From Lepus europaeus (lineage: Eukaryota; Chordata; Mammalia; Lagomorpha; Leporidae), in the NCBI RefSeq assembly GCF_033115175.1, contig NC_084838.1, positions 67,424,468 to 67,488,467 on the forward strand: a stretch of DNA of 64,000 nt. The letters run 5' to 3'. Under the pieces are notes generated by a model. That model saw only the letters and a list, made by a program, of their open reading frames with translations. It did no database searches and was not told where the DNA came from. The position numbers and the translations under genes are program-made. This document shows, one piece after another, positions 54,388 through 64,000 of the stretch; the first letter of the stretch is position 1, and each line of letters opens with the position of its first letter.

Positions 54388-54892
54388 CATGCTTTCTTTC
54401 CGACTAAACACACATCATAAACATAATTAAAAGGGACAAATGTGCTCATTTAGAAAGAAAGAAAAATCATGTTCACCATATATTTCAGTGACAGGAAATC
54501 TGCTGAAGGAGCTTAATTTCTTAGCAGAGAGAGAAAAGAAAGATCCAGAAAGGAGGGAGGGAAAGAGAAGCAGAGATTTTTACAAATCTGTGAACATGTC
54601 ATTTTATAAGTCAAAGTGAGGACAAGAATAAGCACTATTATGGCAATTTCCAGTCTGTTTGCTATTTTGATTGCTGTGAAAATGCTGGGGAATGGCAACT
54701 CCTTTCTGAAATGGCATGTATTTATGTACTGATAAATAAAGCAGCAGGCAATTCTGAGGAGCTGCAGAACCTACAGGGTCTTTCTCTGTATCGTAAGGTC
54801 TGTGAGGCAGCAATGACAGACTTGGGGCCTTTTTGCTAGCATCTTTGTACCTAAGGCAGAGTGGAACCATCTTCAGGTGACATCAGCTGTGT
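54388..54892. other. Unique sequence, nothing recognised
   Basis: No supported feature. Minus-strand open frames at 54513-54870 show no recognised similarity. Confidence 0.35.
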
Positions 54893-55874
54893 AGTTGCTC
54901 CCTATTGCTGCTGTGAAAAAATTAACAAAAATAAGTACCTGTAATAAATAACCATTTAGAGGGTTAAAAAAAACCCACAAACTTATTACATTACAGTTCT
55001 GGAGGCCTGATTAGGGAGTGACATGACGTGCTAGCCTAGGGGTAAGCAGTGAAAGAAAGGGGTATAGGAAGCACATTTTCAGGGGAGGATTGGAGGGAAA
55101 AGCTCACTGGAGATCCTACAACAGGAGGAGGAGTGGACCTATGTGGAGAGTGCAGATGCACGGCACGAATGGGGGTGCAGCACATGAAAGCAGCACCCGA
55201 GAGCCAGAGCTGGTGGCAGCTTGGAGACGGAGGTGAGACTGGACTACAGCAACCTGTGCTGATATAACCAGAGGGAACGTGTGGCATGAGTCCAGACTGG
55301 AGCCCTTAGGGCTAGTGGTTGCTAATGGTTGCCTGCATACCAAGTGGAAGCAGAGGGAGCATATTTGTCTAGCTCCAACTTCCATGCAACAGCACTTGAT
55401 GCCTGGAGGAGAAAGGGCAGGCACCATTGTGGGTTTGGGCAGTAGCCGCACAAGACTTTGCGTGTGAGCACAGCAACTGGATGAGACAAGATGCCACCAC
55501 CACCGTCACAGCACAGTATTGGCAGCAGTGGCAGAGCAACATTCGGACAGGGGCTTCTGTGTACCGTGTGATCCAGCGATTCTAACAGATGGCACAATCC
55601 AAAGTACCCACTGACTTTGAGTCTAGCTGGGGATGGCTGGGCAACCACATAGGCTGGTGAGGCACCCAGAGCCTCCCAGGATCAAGATACCTAGGCAGAA
55701 CTGTCTCAGGAAATATCTGCCTCTCTGTTGATTGGGCAGGCTGGCAGGGCACACAGAAACCTCTGTACCCAGCCACTGTGGGAGCCTTGTGTGTTGACAC
55801 TGTGGGGACTCAGTGGTCCATGCAAAGGTGCAATCACAGGGAGCAGCTGCACATGCTCGCCCTGCTCACATTTA

Positions 55875-58260
55875 GGAAATAAAACGAATCGTCAGGAATT
55901 AAGAACAGCTGTATGGCAACAATTTGGGAAACCTAGAAGAAACGGATAGATTCCTAGACACATGCAATCTACCAAAATTGAGTCATGAAGACATAGAAAA
56001 CCTAAACAGACCAATAACCAAGAAGGAAATAGAATCAGTAATAAAGGCTCTTCCAACAAAGAAAAGCCCAGGACAGAATGGCTTCACTGCTGAATTCTAC
56101 CAGACGTTCAAAGAACTAACTAAAATTCTTCCAAGCTATTCAAAATAATCAAAATGGAGGGAATCCTCCCAATCTCCTTCTATGAAGCCTGCATCACCTT
56201 AATTCCTTAGCCAGAAAAATATACAACAGAGAAAGAGAACTATAGACCAATATCCCAGATGAAAATAGATGCAAAAATCCTCAATAAAATATTAGCTAAT
56301 CAAATCCAATAACACATCAGAAAGACCATTCACCCACATCAAGTGATATTTATCACTGGTATACAGGGATGGTACAACATTTGCAAATCAATCAGTGTGA
56401 TGCATCACATTAACAAACTAAAGAACAAAAACCATGTTGTTATCTCAATATATGCAGAGAAAGAATTTTATAAAATACACACTCTTTCATGATGAAAACC
56501 TTTAGCAAACGGGTATAGAAGGAACATTCCTTAACACAATCAAGGCATTGTATGACAAACCCATGGCCAGCATCCCATTAAACAGGGAAGAGTTGGAAGC
56601 ATTCCACCCTAAGACCCCGAATCAGACAAGGATGCCCACTCTCACTATTGCTATTTAATATAGTCATAGAAAGTTTAGCCAGAACCATTAGGGAATAAAA
56701 AGAAATCAAAGGGATACAAAATGGAAAGGAGGAAATCAAACTATCCCTATTTGCAGATGACATGATCCTATGTATAGGGGATCCAAAAGACTACACTGAG
56801 AGGCTATTGGAACTCATAAAAGAGTTTTGTAAAGTGGCAGGATAAAAAAAATCAACACAGAAAAATCAATAGTCTTTGTATACACAGACAATGGCATGGC
56901 TGAGGAAGAACTTTTAGGAAAGTCCCATTCACAATAGCTCCAAAAAAATTAAATACCTTGGAATAAATTTAACCAAGGATGTCAAAGACCTCTATGATGA
57001 AAATTACAAAACACTAAAGAAAGAAATAGAAGAAGACATTTAAAAATGGAAAAATCTTCAATGTTCATGGATTGGAATAATCAACATATCAAAATGTCCA
57101 TACTACCAAAAGCAATTTACAAATTCAATGTGATCGCAATCAAAATACCAATGACACAGTTTGCAGATCTAGAAAAAATGATGCTAAAATTCATATGAAA
57201 GCAAAAGAGATCCTGAATAGCTAAAGCAATCTCATACAACAAAACCAAGCCATAAGCCTCACAATACCAGGTTTCAAGACATGCTGCAGAGCAGTTATAT
57301 TCAAAATAGACAGGTACTGGCACAAAAACAGATGTATAGACAAATGGAATGGAATAGAAACTCCCAAAATCAATCTATACATCTACAACCGAATGAACTT
57401 TTTAAAAAGATTTATTTATTTATTTATTTGAAAGGCAGAGTTACAGAGACACAGAGGCGGGAGGGGGGTGGGAGGAAGGAGGGAGGCGAGGAGGGAGAGA
57501 AAGAGGGAGAGAGGTCTTCTATCCAGTGGTTCACAGATGGCTACAATGGCTAGAGCTGGGCTGGAGCTGGGCCGAGTTGAAGCCAGGAGCTTTTTCCAGG
57601 TTTCCCACATGGGTGCAGCAGCCCAAGCTCTTGGGCTATCTTCTACTGCTTTCCCAGGACATAGCAGAGTCTGGATATGAGATTCCAGCATTGCAGGTGG
57701 TGGCTTTACCTGCTGCGCCACAGCACCAGTCCTCAACTTATCTTTGACAAAGCAACTGAAATCAATCCTTGCATTAAGGACAGTCTCTTTAACAAATGGT
57801 GCTGGTGAAACTGGATATCCATGTTCAGAAGTTTGAAACTAGACCCATACCTAACATCTTACACAAAAACCCACTCAAAATGGATCAGAGACATAAATCT
57901 ATAATCCAATACCATTGAATTACTAGAGAATATTGGAGAAATTCTACAAAAGATTGGGATAGGGAAAGGCTTCTTGGAAAAGACCTCAAAAGCACAGGCA
58001 AACAAATCCAAAATTGATGAACTGGATTATATCAATCCGAGAAGCTTCCACACTGCAAAAGAAACACTTAGCAAAGTGAAGAAACAATCTACAGAATGGG
58101 AGATATTTGTGAGCTATGCAACTGATAAAGAGTTAACATCTGGAATTCATAAACAACTCAAGAAACTCCACAACAACAAAACAAACAATCCATTTAAGAA
58201 ATGGGCAAATGATCTGAACAGGTATTTTTCAAAAGAAGAAATTCAAATGGCCAACTGATA
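55875..58260 (+). pseudogene. Broken L1 ORF2 (reverse transcriptase) remnant
   Basis: The open piece at 55924-56148 contains [16 protein letters not shown] and [19 protein letters not shown], the block before the polymerase palm in mammalian L1 ORF2. The catalytic FADD motif is present at 56750-56761 ([10 protein letters not shown]). The open piece at 57974-58258 is the ORF2 C-terminal region (NDLNRYFSKEEIQMAN). Stops and frameshifts separate these pieces, and a SINE interrupts at 57401-57733. It has no function as a protein. Confidence 0.85.
57401..57733 (-). mobile_element. C SINE with purine tract, reverse orientation, in L1 ORF2
   Basis: The tail complement is 'tttttaaaaagatttattta', and a G/A-rich tract at 57451-57513 includes several runs of three or more G. 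The head complement is 'gctgcgccacagcaccagtc'. L1 ORF2 resumes directly after it, so it post-dates the L1. Confidence 0.93.
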
Positions 58261-59539
58261 CTTAAGAAAATGCTCAGGACCACTAGCCATCAGGGAAATG
58301 CAAATCAAAACCAAAAAGAGGTTTCACCTCACTCCAGTTAGAATGGTGCACATACAGAAACCAATAAACAACAAATGCCAATAAGGATTTGGGGAAAAAG
58401 ATACCCTAATCCACTGTTGGTGGAAATGTGAACTGGTACAGCCACTGTTGAAGATGGCATGAAGATACTTCAGAAATCTAAATACAGACCTATCATAAGA
58501 TCCGGCTATACCACTCCTGGGAATTTACCTAAATCAAATGAAATCAGCATGTGAAAGAGTTATCTCCCTCCATGTTCATTACAGCATAGTTCATAATAGT
58601 GAAGATAATCAACCAAGATGTCCATCAACTGTTGAATGGGTAAAGAAATTATGGTATATATACACTATGGAGTACTACCCAGCTATATATATATATATAA
58701 AAAAAATGAAATCCTGTCTTTTGTAACAAAATGGAAGCAACTGGAAACCATTATATTAGTGAAATAAGCCAGTCCCTAAAAGACAGATATCATGTTTTCC
58801 CTGCTCTGAGGTAACTAATAGAGTACCTGAAATGTCATGTATTTGAGTGAAATAGACATTTTGAGATTGGATGGTTGCTTACAGCCCTTGTCTCTTCTGT
58901 TGAGGAATAATATTTTTTTCTTTTTTTTCTCTTCATATTAATTGTTGAAATATTTAACTCAGTTTAGGGTTAACTATATGATCATTAAGTAAACTGAAAA
59001 TAGATCTTTGTAAAAGTAAGAGTAGGAATGCTAGAGGGAGGAGGAAGAAGGGTTGGAGCATGGGCAGGAGGGATGGTGGGAGGGTAATGTCACTATGTCC
59101 CTAAATCTGTATATATGAAATACATGAAACTTGTATAACTTAAATAAAAATTTTTAAAAAAGGCCCTGAGCAATATTTCTTCTGGGAACTCCTGGAAAAA
59201 TCCATTTCCCTATATTTTCCTTCTTATTGATATTACTATAATTTCAATGTTGGTGCCCAATCTCATTGCTGCCTTCATTATCGCGTGGATTTCTCTTATT
59301 CTTACCCCCATGCCTTCCACTTACAAAGACCCAAGTGACTGCATGAAGCACACCTGAAAAATCCAAGGCTATACTCCCATCTCAAGAGCCTTATCAATCC
59401 CCACTTCAAAGTACCTTTGCCAGGTAAGTATCATTCACAGATTTCAGGAGTGAGGATGTGGGCATCTTTAGGCAACCATTATTCAGCCTCCTACGAGCTA
59501 TTTCTAAACAGGCTCATGATAATCATTGCCTCTGGAACA

Positions 59540-59710
59540 GTATAGAGATGAGGAGCCTGGCACTGGATCAGATTACCTTGCCATAAATCCTGCCTCTACC
59601 CATTACCAGCTATATGCCCTTGGTAAGTTATTCAGTCTTTCTGAAGTTAATTATACTAACTGCCTCTCAGATTGCCATTAAGTATTAAATAAAGGGAAAA
59701 AGCTTGCAGA
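59540..59710 (+). repeat. MIR remnant
   Basis: 'cctgcctctacccattacca', 'gctatatgcccttggtaagt', 'tattcagtctttctgaagtt' and 'ctcagattgccattaagtat' follow the MIR core. Confidence 0.7.
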
Positions 59711-60276
59711 GGGGTTGGGTTTTACTGCCAAATCAGCTACTATTATCATTTTTGTTACAAATATAATTATTTAAGCAATAAAAAGAAATAAAGATGTATA
59801 TAACTCAGGAAGGTAAGACTGGGGGATGCTGTTTACTTAATTTTTTTATTGCATAGTTACCTTTAGTATGCCTTGAAAATTTATCAAGACTGAAAAATGT
59901 AGATGTTAGTTTTATATACCACAGACTAACCCTGTTTTCACTAAACTTCTTTAAAAGAAATTCTACATCTGTTTATTCAGTGGTTGTTTACCAAAGCAAC
60001 GGCATTTCTGAGCTGCCATTATAACTATTTGCTTTCATCAAAAATCATTTGTTTATTCATTTATTAATAACTGTATTGATTCTGGAGAGTTTTCTGTGAA
60101 AAACAAGTAAACCAGCAAAATAGTCATCATAATTGCCTTGTTGCCTTGACTCACAAACCAGCATTCAGCCATTCATAAGTTTATCCACTCAGAAAACTTT
60201 TATAGACCTCCTCGTCTGTATCAGATTTTTCTAGAAAGACCAATAAAGGAGGGAAGAGGCAGAGAAAAGTAGAAAT
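59711..60276. other. Unique sequence, nothing recognised
   Basis: AT-rich DNA with no supported feature; 60150-60230 weakly resembles an L2 end in reverse. Confidence 0.35.
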
Positions 60277-60635
60277 TTTTTAAACATATTTATTTATTTA
60301 TTCGAAATGCAGAGAGAAGAGGGGGAGAGGGAGAAGGAGAGGGAGATGGAGAGGAGGGGGTGGGAGAGAGAGACACAGAGACAGAGAGGGCAGGAAAGAG
60401 AATCTTCCATCTGCTGATTCACTCTCCAAATGGCTACAAGAGCCAGGCCTGTGCCAAGCTGAAGCCAGAACTCCAACCAGGTCTCCCACATGCATGGCAG
60501 GGTTCAAGTACTCAGGCCATGATTTGCTGCTTCCCAGGCTCATTAGCAGGAAGCTCAATGGGAAGTGGAGCAGCTAGGACTTGGAACTGGCACTTTGATA
60601 TGGGAAACTGGTGCCACTGTGCCATGCCAGCCCCG
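60277..60635 (-). mobile_element. C SINE-related copy with long purine tract, reverse orientation
   Basis: 'ttaaacatatttatttattt' is followed by a G/A tract at 60309-60392. 'cttccatctgctgattcact' and 'gttcaagtactcaggccatg' come next, with head complement 'ccactgtgccatgccagccc'. Confidence 0.9.
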
Positions 60636-63426
60636 AGTGGCACAAGTGTTTAACAAATCTGTGATCATGTTATTTTGTAAGATCAAATGGGGATGGACTG
60701 TGTTCACAAACAAACCAAATGATGGGGTGAAGCTGGAAGAAATGCAGCCCTTACTCAAGGGCCTCATCCTGTAAAGGAGACACATATGCAGGTATGAAGA
60801 AGCATGTCCCACTTCAGTGGTCTCTGTGCTCGCACTAGCGTTGCCTAGAATGCTGACTCCGAGGAGAAAACCAACACATTCCTACTTCATCCAGGGACCC
60901 TCTCAGATGCCTGCTGTTAAGTGAAGGCAGTTTTGCTATTTACTCAGATGGAATACCTCCAAGGAAAACCCTGGGGTTTTCACTCAAAATATGGAAATGG
61001 CAGTTATCCTTCAATTGAAGAACTTTGATGCTGAAATAATGTTTAGGGCATTGTTGTGACAGCATATAAAACAGTGTCTGGCAGTTGGAGATCATTAGCA
61101 ACTTCAAGGCATCTCTGTCAAGAGACAAGGTTAATACCCTGCTAATCAGATTAATCCTACCCAGGTCATGCAGTCATGAATCCCTTGAAACTCTGCTTGG
61201 CTCTTCTATTCACTCTCTGACATCGAGGTTGGCAAAACCATAGCCATGGGCCCGGGTGAGTACTGTGGCCGCTTCCTGCTGTATTCCTTTGCTCTAGATG
61301 TCAACACCAGCAGATGAGCCTGGGACACCCTTAGAAGCTTTGATTAAGATGAAATTCATGGAAAATTGAGGCTGAAGGGGACCTTAGCAGTCAATTTTTG
61401 TCTATGAGTGAAAGTTATAGAAACAGTTGCAGGCCAAAACAACACAAACAGCACACAGTAAGGATAGGATGCAGACTTACGGGTCTCTTGGTCTCCAGTT
61501 GAGATTCCTTCTTTTCTTTCTGTCATGCATCCTTGACTAGAAACTCTAGAGTGATTTAAATGTGGTCATTGTTAATCATTTGTCATTTTGGATTATTCTT
61601 ATCAATCTATTCATTGAATAAAGATCATGGAAGGACAAAGAGGCTTCCTCCATGGGACAAGATATACTCCCTGGTAATCATAAAATCAGTTGCTTTTTCT
61701 CTCATTTGTAGACTTATGCTGCCTCCTGGACAGAGAGAATCTTTACAGATGTGAAGGCACAAGCCCGAGAGCAGTGGTTCTCAAACTCTGCACCTGAAAC
61801 CAGCAGCAGCGTCACCAGCTGGGAACTTGCTAGAAACGCCAGTTCTTGGGCCTGTCCAGATATACACAATCAGAAGCTCTGGTGATAGGGACACTTGACA
61901 AGCCCCACATGGTGTTATGATGCACACTCAAGTTTGAGAGCCACTGGCCTAGAGAAAGAAATGCTTTCAAAGATAGAACTGGACTTCACTTTGGAAATAG
62001 TCACTCAGCCTGTAGGCGGTTATAAGTACACAAACTAATTTTTATTTATCTAAAACCTGAGCAATTCTTTATCAAGCAGCAATTTACTCACAGACAAAAT
62101 CAGAAGTATATGTGTGAAACGTAGCCTTTAGCAAAAGCCCACCTAGACTCATTTCACATGACAGGCTTGCTGAGCCACAAGCAGTGCTGGCAAGCACACT
62201 CTGTGTGGTTTAGAACTTTAAGGAAAAATTGATTAATTTTGAAACTAATTAAGGTACAAAAATATAATCTCCCAAACTGTATAAGACATAGGAATAAAGC
62301 AGCACATAAACACCAGATTGAGCACAAAAGCTGTAAGAATACCAGATATCATATGTTCACACCACCTCCTCTCACTATCAAATCCCCCAGCAGGGTACTA
62401 CAGAAAAATTGCCTGTCAACAGACTGAAATGAATAGTATGTGATCACTGGTATAATTCCCTTAGAATTCAATTTGTACTCAATGCAGAAATAGCCAAGGA
62501 AGGGGGTAGGATTGACAAGAGAGATTGGTCATTATATTAAAAAATTAAAATTTTCAACTTCCAACAGGGAGTCCCTCATCGTCTGGTCCTCTGAGGCAGA
62601 AATATCTCTGGCTACAATGCCTTATGTACAATCCTCAGGAGAGAAGATTCCAGATTGATCTCCCTTCCCCACCACAGGCTCAGGCTTAATTGTAGAACAA
62701 ATCACCAAGCTTTTTCCACTCCAATCAAACCTCTTGGTTTACTATGAATTTCTAAAGTGATCCTTATGGAGAGATGTGAAAGTTTCTTTGCAAATTAGAA
62801 TACGTTTATTTCCTAGTTGCCAATAGTGCAAGTGGCAGATATTATGGGTTGTCTATATTACTGCCATTTCTCTTGTATTCCTTAGTAAGAAAATATGATT
62901 TTGCTTTTGTTGTAAGGAAAACATTGAAAAGGATTTAAGCAGACTGGAAGATTGTGAAGTATCTTTAGTTGAAAACTGTGTGCCTTTAGGAGTTTCATTG
63001 TTATTTTAAATTCCTATAGAGATAGAAGTTATCATGTAGAAAACTAATAATAAAAAAAATGTTTCTGGCTTGTGCAAATAAATTACATTCAACAGACTTT
63101 CTCATCCCACAATGGAAGAAGATAGTTTTAAATACATTAAATTCATTTCGTTAACCATGATGACATTATACATTTGTTTGATCTTTGGATACTCTTTCAA
63201 ACTGTTTGTGACTTTTTGGTTGTCTTAATTAATATATAAAATAAAATCTTTCACAAATGTTCTTTTTACATCTGTATGAGAACCTTATTAAGTTTTTTAA
63301 AACACAATTATCCTTTAACAATGTTTGCTGTAGCCCCAAACTCAGAGAATATGGATATTTTCCAAATTATGAGATATAAACTATGATAGGTATAATGCAA
63401 TCAAAATAATGATACTCTCACTCCCT
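60636..63426. other. Unique interval, 2.8 kb, one hAT element inside
   Basis: Apart from the hAT element at 61772-61946 I recognise no repeat. The open frames at 60940-61128 (minus), 61560-61754 and 62239-62427 (plus) show no similarity I can name. No exon with a paired acceptor and donor was convincing. Confidence 0.4.
61772..61946. mobile_element. hAT-Charlie non-autonomous DNA transposon (MER5A-like)
   Basis: The terminal inverted repeats cagtggttctcaaac (61772-61786) and gtttgagagccactg (61932-61946) differ at one or two positions. The interior has 'cgtcaccagctgggaacttg' and 'cagaagctctggtgataggg', as in MER5A. The flanking 8-mers cccgagag and gcctagag are similar, as expected for an aged hAT target duplication. 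No transposase is encoded. Confidence 0.88.
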
Positions 63427-63820
63427 TTTTTTTATTTTTTTAAAACTTTTATTTAATGAATATAAATTTCCAAAGTACAGCTTATGGATTACAATGGCTC
63501 CCCCCCCCCATAACTTCCCTCCCACCCACAACCCTCCCCTTTCCCGCTCCCTCTCCCCTTCCATTCACATCAAGATTCATTTTCAATTCTCTTTATATAT
63601 AGAAGATAAGTTTAGTACATATTAAGTAAAGATTTCATCAGTTTGCACCCACATAGCAACACAAAGTGAAAAATACTGTTGGAGTACTAGTTATAGTATT
63701 AAATCACAATGTACAGCACATTAAGGACAGAGATCCTACATGACATTTTTTAAAAATTGATTAATTTTCTATGCAATGTCCAATTTAAAACCAAGGTTTT
63801 TTTTTTTTCATTTTCAATTA
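63427..63820 (-). mobile_element. Lagomorph L1 3' end, 5'-truncated, reverse orientation
   Basis: The poly(T) run is at 63426-63441, then 'aaaacttttatttaatgaat', the complement of the L1 3' terminus. The C-rich tract (63500-63560) complements the G-rich tract of the L1 at 47158. It goes through one copy of the 3' UTR unit (tgctat-type 'actagttatagtatt') and stops shortly after 'caatttaaaaccaaggtttt'. No coding sequence. Confidence 0.92.
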
Positions 63821-63934
63821 AAAAATTTAGATGAATAACCATTTCCTTGATAATAACTGTTTGAATTGTATTCTTTTATTTAAATAAATAAAATCTAGCA
63901 GTTTATATAAATATAAATACAAATATAAATCAAG

Positions 63935-64000
63935 AGAGCATTTATCCTATAGGTTAAGATGCCTGCCTCCTGTTTCAGAGTGCTTGGGTTGGATTCTCAG
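63935..64000 (+). mobile_element. C SINE-related head, cut by the window edge
   Basis: 'tcctataggttaagatgcct' and 'agtgcttgggttggattct' correspond to the A-box to B-box part of the older C SINE subfamily. The rest would lie beyond base 64000. Confidence 0.6.

Larger units (their letters stand above)
55010..59160 (+). mobile_element. Lagomorph L1 with large internal deletion
   Basis: The 3' part is clear L1: ORF2 from before the reverse-transcriptase domain (about 55875) to its end (about 58800). A 3' UTR follows with a purine-rich stretch (59030-59090) and the end 'aacttaaataaaaattttta'. The first ~860 bp (55010-55870) are GC-richer, not ORF1 or ORF2, and lie inside the same gap of the host LTR. 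The simplest reading is L1 5' UTR joined to ORF2, with ORF1 and the endonuclease region missing. Flanks share aggcctga/aggccctga, a possible target duplication. Confidence 0.65.
54893..59500 (-). repeat. MLT1-type MaLR LTR, reverse orientation, split by an L1
   Basis: The left piece (54893-55010) reads 'ttgctccctattgctgctgt', 'attacattacagttctggag'. The right piece (59165-59500) reads 'gaaaaatccatttccctata', 'cttccacttacaaagaccca', 'gaggatgtgggcatctttag' and 'ccattattcagcctcctacg'. Together they make one reverse LTR; the L1 at 55010-59160 sits between. Confidence 0.65.

Noticed and set aside
55036..55648. Overlapping open frames of 72-111 codons on both strands
   Set aside because: They come from GC-richer DNA that is probably L1 5' UTR; openness on both strands is a composition effect.
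57974..58258. Small real gene of 94 codons
   Set aside because: It is the C-terminal part of L1 ORF2 in a broken element.

Overview
This window reads as mammalian, non-coding nuclear DNA, almost certainly from a lagomorph and most likely the European rabbit or a close leporid. About 35 copies of the tRNA-related lagomorph C SINE lie in both orientations (head like ggccggcgcc, RNA polymerase III boxes A and B, a pyrimidine tract, then an A-rich tail). Some are young enough to keep perfect 14-18 bp target-site duplications (TSDs). A lagomorph-type LINE-1 (L1) occurs as well. Older layers are shared with other placental mammals: MIR, L2, old L1M, ERVL-MaLR (MLT1/MST-like) and MLT2-like LTRs, and hAT-Charlie and Tigger-like DNA transposons. 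Family names are from memory of consensus sequences; no database was searched.

I recognise no intact protein-coding gene. All open frames are short (at most about 140 codons); those over 100 codons lie in C SINEs, in LINE or LTR sequence, or in unique DNA where both strands are open by chance. The window is therefore intergenic or intronic. The best hint of a coding exon is a 90-nt segment at 14424-14513 on the minus strand, flanked by consensus splice signals.

Layout. 1-9 kb: MaLR LTRs, a C SINE with a clean TSD, an old L1, a CpG-richer solo-LTR-like element at 4.9-5.3 kb, then quiet unique DNA and a hAT element split by a Tigger-like element. 9-22 kb: MIRs, a TATC microsatellite, an L2 split by a SINE, SINE-in-SINE nesting, MaLR LTRs and the candidate exon. 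22-27.5 kb: one old minus-strand L1 broken into pieces by five later insertions, one of which looks like an L1 3' transduction. 27.5-37 kb: dense SINEs, a MaLR LTR with internal sequence, nested MIR/LTR/SINE, and a TATA-containing promoter-like stretch at 35.75-36.13 kb. 37-46 kb: fewer repeats; three-deep nesting at 40.2-41.2 kb and two possible conserved non-coding islands (39.46-39.80 and 45.0-45.48 kb). 46-54 kb: facing young SINEs, a young truncated L1 with a 15-bp TSD and a duplicated 3' UTR unit, a 3'-truncated U2 snRNA pseudogene, and a compound microsatellite. 54-64 kb: an L1 with an internal deletion inserted in an MLT1 LTR, a hAT element, unique DNA, and a minus-strand L1 3' end at the right edge.

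I found no new gene system. The observations most worth checking are the transduction-like insertion, two short exact sequence patches copied between unrelated repeats, the U2 retropseudogene, the candidate exon, and the TE-poor motif cluster at 45 kb.
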